Positions 15,539 through 17,605 of a stretch of DNA of 17,605 bases are shown here, piece after piece. A program made the position numbers and the translations under genes. The stretch lies in assembly GCA_900546875.1 (NCBI GenBank), contig URET01000027.1, positions 1-17,605 of the forward strand. Reading direction: 5' to 3'. The notes beneath the pieces are model-generated. The model ran no database searches. It saw only the letters and a list, made by a program, of their open reading frames with translations, and was not told the DNA's origin. Each line of letters begins with the position of its first letter. The stretch's first letter is position 1. This stretch comes from an uncultured Eubacteriales bacterium (GTDB taxonomy: Bacteria > Bacillota > Clostridia > Christensenellales > CAG-314).

Positions 15539-15748
15539 TCATCCGTTTTCCCTTTCTCGGCTGAGAAGTACTCCCCTGTCCCTGACGAGATTACCTTTCC
15601 CTCTTTTCCTGCGCTTTACGCATTCAGTCAGAAGGTATTCTATCTGACCGTTTACCGAACGGAATTCATCACTCGCCCACTTTGCTATATCGTCATAAAG
15701 CTGAGGCGAAATTCTTAATGGTATTTGTTTTTTGTTCTTATCATCCAT
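15539..15748 (-). CDS. Arc/MetJ-type ribbon-helix-helix DNA-binding protein
   Basis: 69 aa. Residues 6-13 (KKQIPLRI) would form the DNA-reading beta strand, followed by two helices (SPQLYDDIAKWASDEF and VNGQIEYLLTECVKRR), the ribbon-helix-helix fold of the Arc family. The protein would act as a dimer and probably as a repressor. The tail after residue 50 is basic and likely disordered. Its ATG shares one base with the stop of the SPFH gene (TGATG) and has no ribosome binding site of its own, so translation is by re-initiation. The target is unknown; autoregulation of this operon is a reasonable guess. No toxin gene is adjacent, so an antitoxin role is not supported. Confidence 0.85.
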   Translation of the reverse strand: MDDKNKKQIPLRISPQLYDDIAKWASDEFRSVNGQIEYLLTECVKRRKRGKGNLVRDRGVLLSRERENG

Positions 15749-16761
15749 CAGTATAAACTGCCCGAATTGATCACAGGCTGTGCATCTCTGTTACCGCACA
15801 GTACCACCAGAAGATTGGATACCATAGTTGCCTTGCGCTCCTCGTCCAATTCTACTACTTTGTTTTCCCCGAGTTTTTCAAGCGCCATCTCCACCATCCC
15901 GACAGCACCGTCAACTATCATCTTGCGCGCATCTATCACTGCCGACGCCTGCTGCCTCTGAAGCATCACCGCCGCTATCTCGGGAGCATACGCAAGATAC
16001 GTGATCCTCGCCTCTATTATCTCAAGCCCCGCTTCCTTCACCCTGTTGCCGATCTCGTTTTTTATGCGCTCGGCTACTACCTCGCTGGAACCTCTTAGAC
16101 TTCCTTCATCCGCAATCCCGTCGCCGGTTGTATCTATATTCGGAGCAACGTCATAAGGATATATCTTCACTATTTGCCTGAGTGCACTGTCACACTGCAA
16201 CGACAGATATTCCTTATAGTTGTCTACGGTAAATACCGCCTTGGAAGTGTCTACCACTCTCCACATAACGGCTATACCTATTTCAACAGGATTGCCCAGA
16301 CAATCATTCACCTTCTGCCTGTTATTGTTCAGGGTCATAATTTTCAAAGATATTTTCCTGTTTACAAAATTAGTTCCCGCAGAGTTGTTTTTGGTACTGT
16401 CGACCTCTCCGGTCACGGCGCTTACGTCACCGCTCTGCTTCAATCTTGTATCTGCCGCAGGATTGAAAGGCACACAGAAAGGATTTACGAAATAAAAACC
16501 CTCCCCTTTCAGCGTACCGTAATACCTCCCGAACAATGTGAGCACCATGGCCTCCTGAGGCTTCAGAACTTTGAGTCCGAAAAAAGGAATCCACCCCACA
16601 AAACAATATACAGCACATATTATCAGTATTACGTTACCGACTGCTGCAAGATGCGCCATACTCAATAAAATAACAGCAATAACCGCAATAAGATACAATG
16701 CCGCAAATATAAGCATTACCGCCATACCGTGATTTTTGTTCTTCAGAATTTTTTCTTCCAT
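15748..16761 (-). CDS. SPFH/band-7 domain membrane protein
   Basis: 337 aa. Two hydrophobic segments lie at about 13-35 and 41-60, then the SPFH (stomatin/prohibitin/flotillin/HflK) core from about 62, starting FGLKVLKPQEAMVLTLFGRYYGT, to about 285. The helical end carries RQQASAVIDARKMIVDGAVGMVEMAL, the usual tail of this bacterial group. Such proteins form large membrane-bound rings that organise membrane domains or control proteases; no specific role can be read here. No NfeD or FtsH partner is next to it, unlike many flotillin operons. AGGAG lies properly spaced before the ATG. It is the first gene of a two-gene operon with its own promoter. Confidence 0.93.
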   Translation of the reverse strand: MEEKILKNKNHGMAVMLIFAALYLIAVIAVILLSMAHLAAVGNVILIICAVYCFVGWIPFFGLKVLKPQEAMVLTLFGRYYGTLKGEGFYFVNPFCVPFNPAADTRLKQSGDVSAVTGEVDSTKNNSAGTNFVNRKISLKIMTLNNNRQKVNDCLGNPVEIGIAVMWRVVDTSKAVFTVDNYKEYLSLQCDSALRQIVKIYPYDVAPNIDTTGDGIADEGSLRGSSEVVAERIKNEIGNRVKEAGLEIIEARITYLAYAPEIAAVMLQRQQASAVIDARKMIVDGAVGMVEMALEKLGENKVVELDEERKATMVSNLLVVLCGNRDAQPVINSGSLY

Positions 16762-16789
16762 AACACTCTCCTATTATTTTGATATATAA

Positions 16790-16818
16790 ATGATATCATA
16801 TGTTTTTTCTTTTGTCAA
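16790..16818 (-). promoter_or_regulatory. Sigma-A promoter of the SPFH-RHH operon
   Basis: On the minus strand, TTGACA (16818-16813) is followed after 17 bp by TATCAT (16795-16790), one mismatch from consensus. The palindrome ATGATATCAT (16790-16799) covers the -10 box and could be an operator, for example for the RHH protein of the same operon (inference). The leader to the ATG at 16761 is short. Confidence 0.75.
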
Positions 16819-17286
16819 GCATCTGAACCAAAATAATTCAAATCACAAAACCGAGGCAATCAAATACAGGCGATCTATACCGGCGCTTGTTTCGACGCTT
16901 TCGTTATACTTTAATTGAAATACGGATAATATAAGTTTTTGCGATCGATATGGTTTTTCTTCCGAAACCATATAAGCAGGCTTTTTCAGCAGCCTGTTCG
17001 GAGAAACTGACTTAAAACCATACGATATCTCTGTTTTTATCAAAAACGAATATAATTTGATAAATAATTCATATGACGGGCAGCGTAACAGCATAAGACG
17101 CTTGTGACTAATGCATATACGGACACATTTCGCCATAAGTATTCGAATTGCCTTTATTCGGATGCAAATATCCGATCTTTTATTTTTTCGAAACCAACTC
17201 CATCGCACAAACGGAATTTCGGAGCTATGGAAACAAACAGATAAGCTGACCTCAGAATTAAATGCATAAAAAAGCTGACGCGCCGC
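16819..17286. other. AT-rich region without a convincing gene
   Basis: A 159-codon minus-strand frame (17322-16843) exists but has no ribosome binding site, starts inside the right-edge repeat and has an unlikely Ser/Arg/Lys/Ile-rich composition. Short plus-strand frames, such as one reading FGETDLKPYDISVFIKNEY near 17006-17060, are broken by stops. The region may hold gene remnants; I cannot name any. Confidence 0.45.
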
Positions 17287-17605
17287 ACTGATTCGCTTCG
17301 CTTTCGTAAGAACGTACGGCAATACGGGACTTACCGAACGGACAAAACGTCAATCTCTGCAAAACTTGCACGGACGATTTCGATATGAAACCCTTCGAAC
17401 GCGGCGTAAAATATTCTGAATAATATTATAAGCTGTTTAGATCAACACTGATTCGTTTCGCCTTCGGAAAAGCGTACGGCAAGACGGGACTTACCGAACG
17501 GACTGACGTCAATCTCAGCAAAAATTGCGCGGACGATTTCGATATGAAACCCTTCGAACGCGGCGTAAAATATTCTGAATAATATTATAAGCTGTTTAGA
17601 TCAAC
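17287..17605. repeat. Tandem direct repeat, period 160 bp, at right window edge
   Basis: The units are 17287-17446 (160 bp) and 17447-17605 (159 bp); the last 80 bases of each are identical except for a few positions at the start. The window ends exactly at the end of unit two, so the array probably continues. In both units a plus-strand frame ends in DDFDMKPFERGVKYSE and a stop; a minus-strand frame reading FYAAFEGFHIEIVRA is also open in both. Neither has a start with a ribosome binding site. Confidence 0.88.

Noticed and set aside
15539..15748. Antitoxin of a toxin-antitoxin pair
   Set aside because: The RHH protein is coupled to an SPFH membrane protein and followed by a terminator; no toxin-like small gene is adjacent.
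16843..17322. 159-codon minus-strand frame upstream of the SPFH operon
   Set aside because: It starts inside the right tandem repeat, lacks a ribosome binding site, resembles no family and has an implausible composition.
17287..17605. CRISPR array or rRNA/tRNA repeat
   Set aside because: Repeat units are 160 bp with no spacers, no cas genes are near, and no tRNA arms or rRNA sequence are recognisable.

Overview
The window looks like chromosomal DNA of a Clostridia-type Bacillota, probably an uncultured gut-associated member. The signs are long runs of overlapping genes, exact sigma-A type promoters (TTGACA, 17 bp, TATAAT), purine-rich ribosome binding sites, a BspA-type leucine-rich-repeat membrane protein, paired CBS-domain 'hemolysin/CorC' proteins and a long-form serine acetyltransferase. 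The lineage call is inference; there is no rRNA to anchor it. Both window ends lie in tandem repeats, as expected of a contig that broke in repetitive DNA.

Layout. (1) 1-360: a roughly 190-bp tandem repeat with no convincing gene. (2) 377-2457, plus strand: a promoter with a palindromic spacer, then cysK and cysE overlapping by 4 bp (serine to O-acetylserine to cysteine), closed by a hairpin terminator that also serves the converging operon. (3) 14774 down to 2414, minus strand: one apparent operon of about 12.3 kb. In transcription order it carries two CNNM/CorC-type CBS membrane proteins, an HD phosphohydrolase, a Na/Pi cotransporter with a PhoU-like tail, the B and A subunits of a type IIA topoisomerase (ParE/ParC class), a possible 41-45 aa small ORF, a membrane-anchored LRR protein and a short-chain dehydrogenase. 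Nearly every junction overlaps or is under 20 bp. (4) 14775-15451: no gene seen. (5) 16818 down to 15452, minus strand: a promoter, a two-membrane-segment SPFH/band-7 protein, a ribbon-helix-helix regulator coupled by a TGATG junction, and a terminator. (6) 16819-17286: no convincing gene. (7) 17287-17605: two copies of a 160-bp tandem repeat.

The genes are ordinary housekeeping and envelope functions, and I did not find a new defence or mobile system. The strongest non-routine signal is the 3' end of the second CorC gene. Its reading frame is broken by one base inside the C-terminal domain and is followed by three 82-83 bp tandem repeats. Conceptually restored to 84 bp, the repeats encode a 28-residue unit, and the restored frame runs on into the start of the HD gene. 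A similar single-base loss in a homopolymer explains the poor start of the upstream CorC gene, and possibly the start of the small ORF. This points either to systematic homopolymer undercalling in the assembly or to real frame decay or switching.
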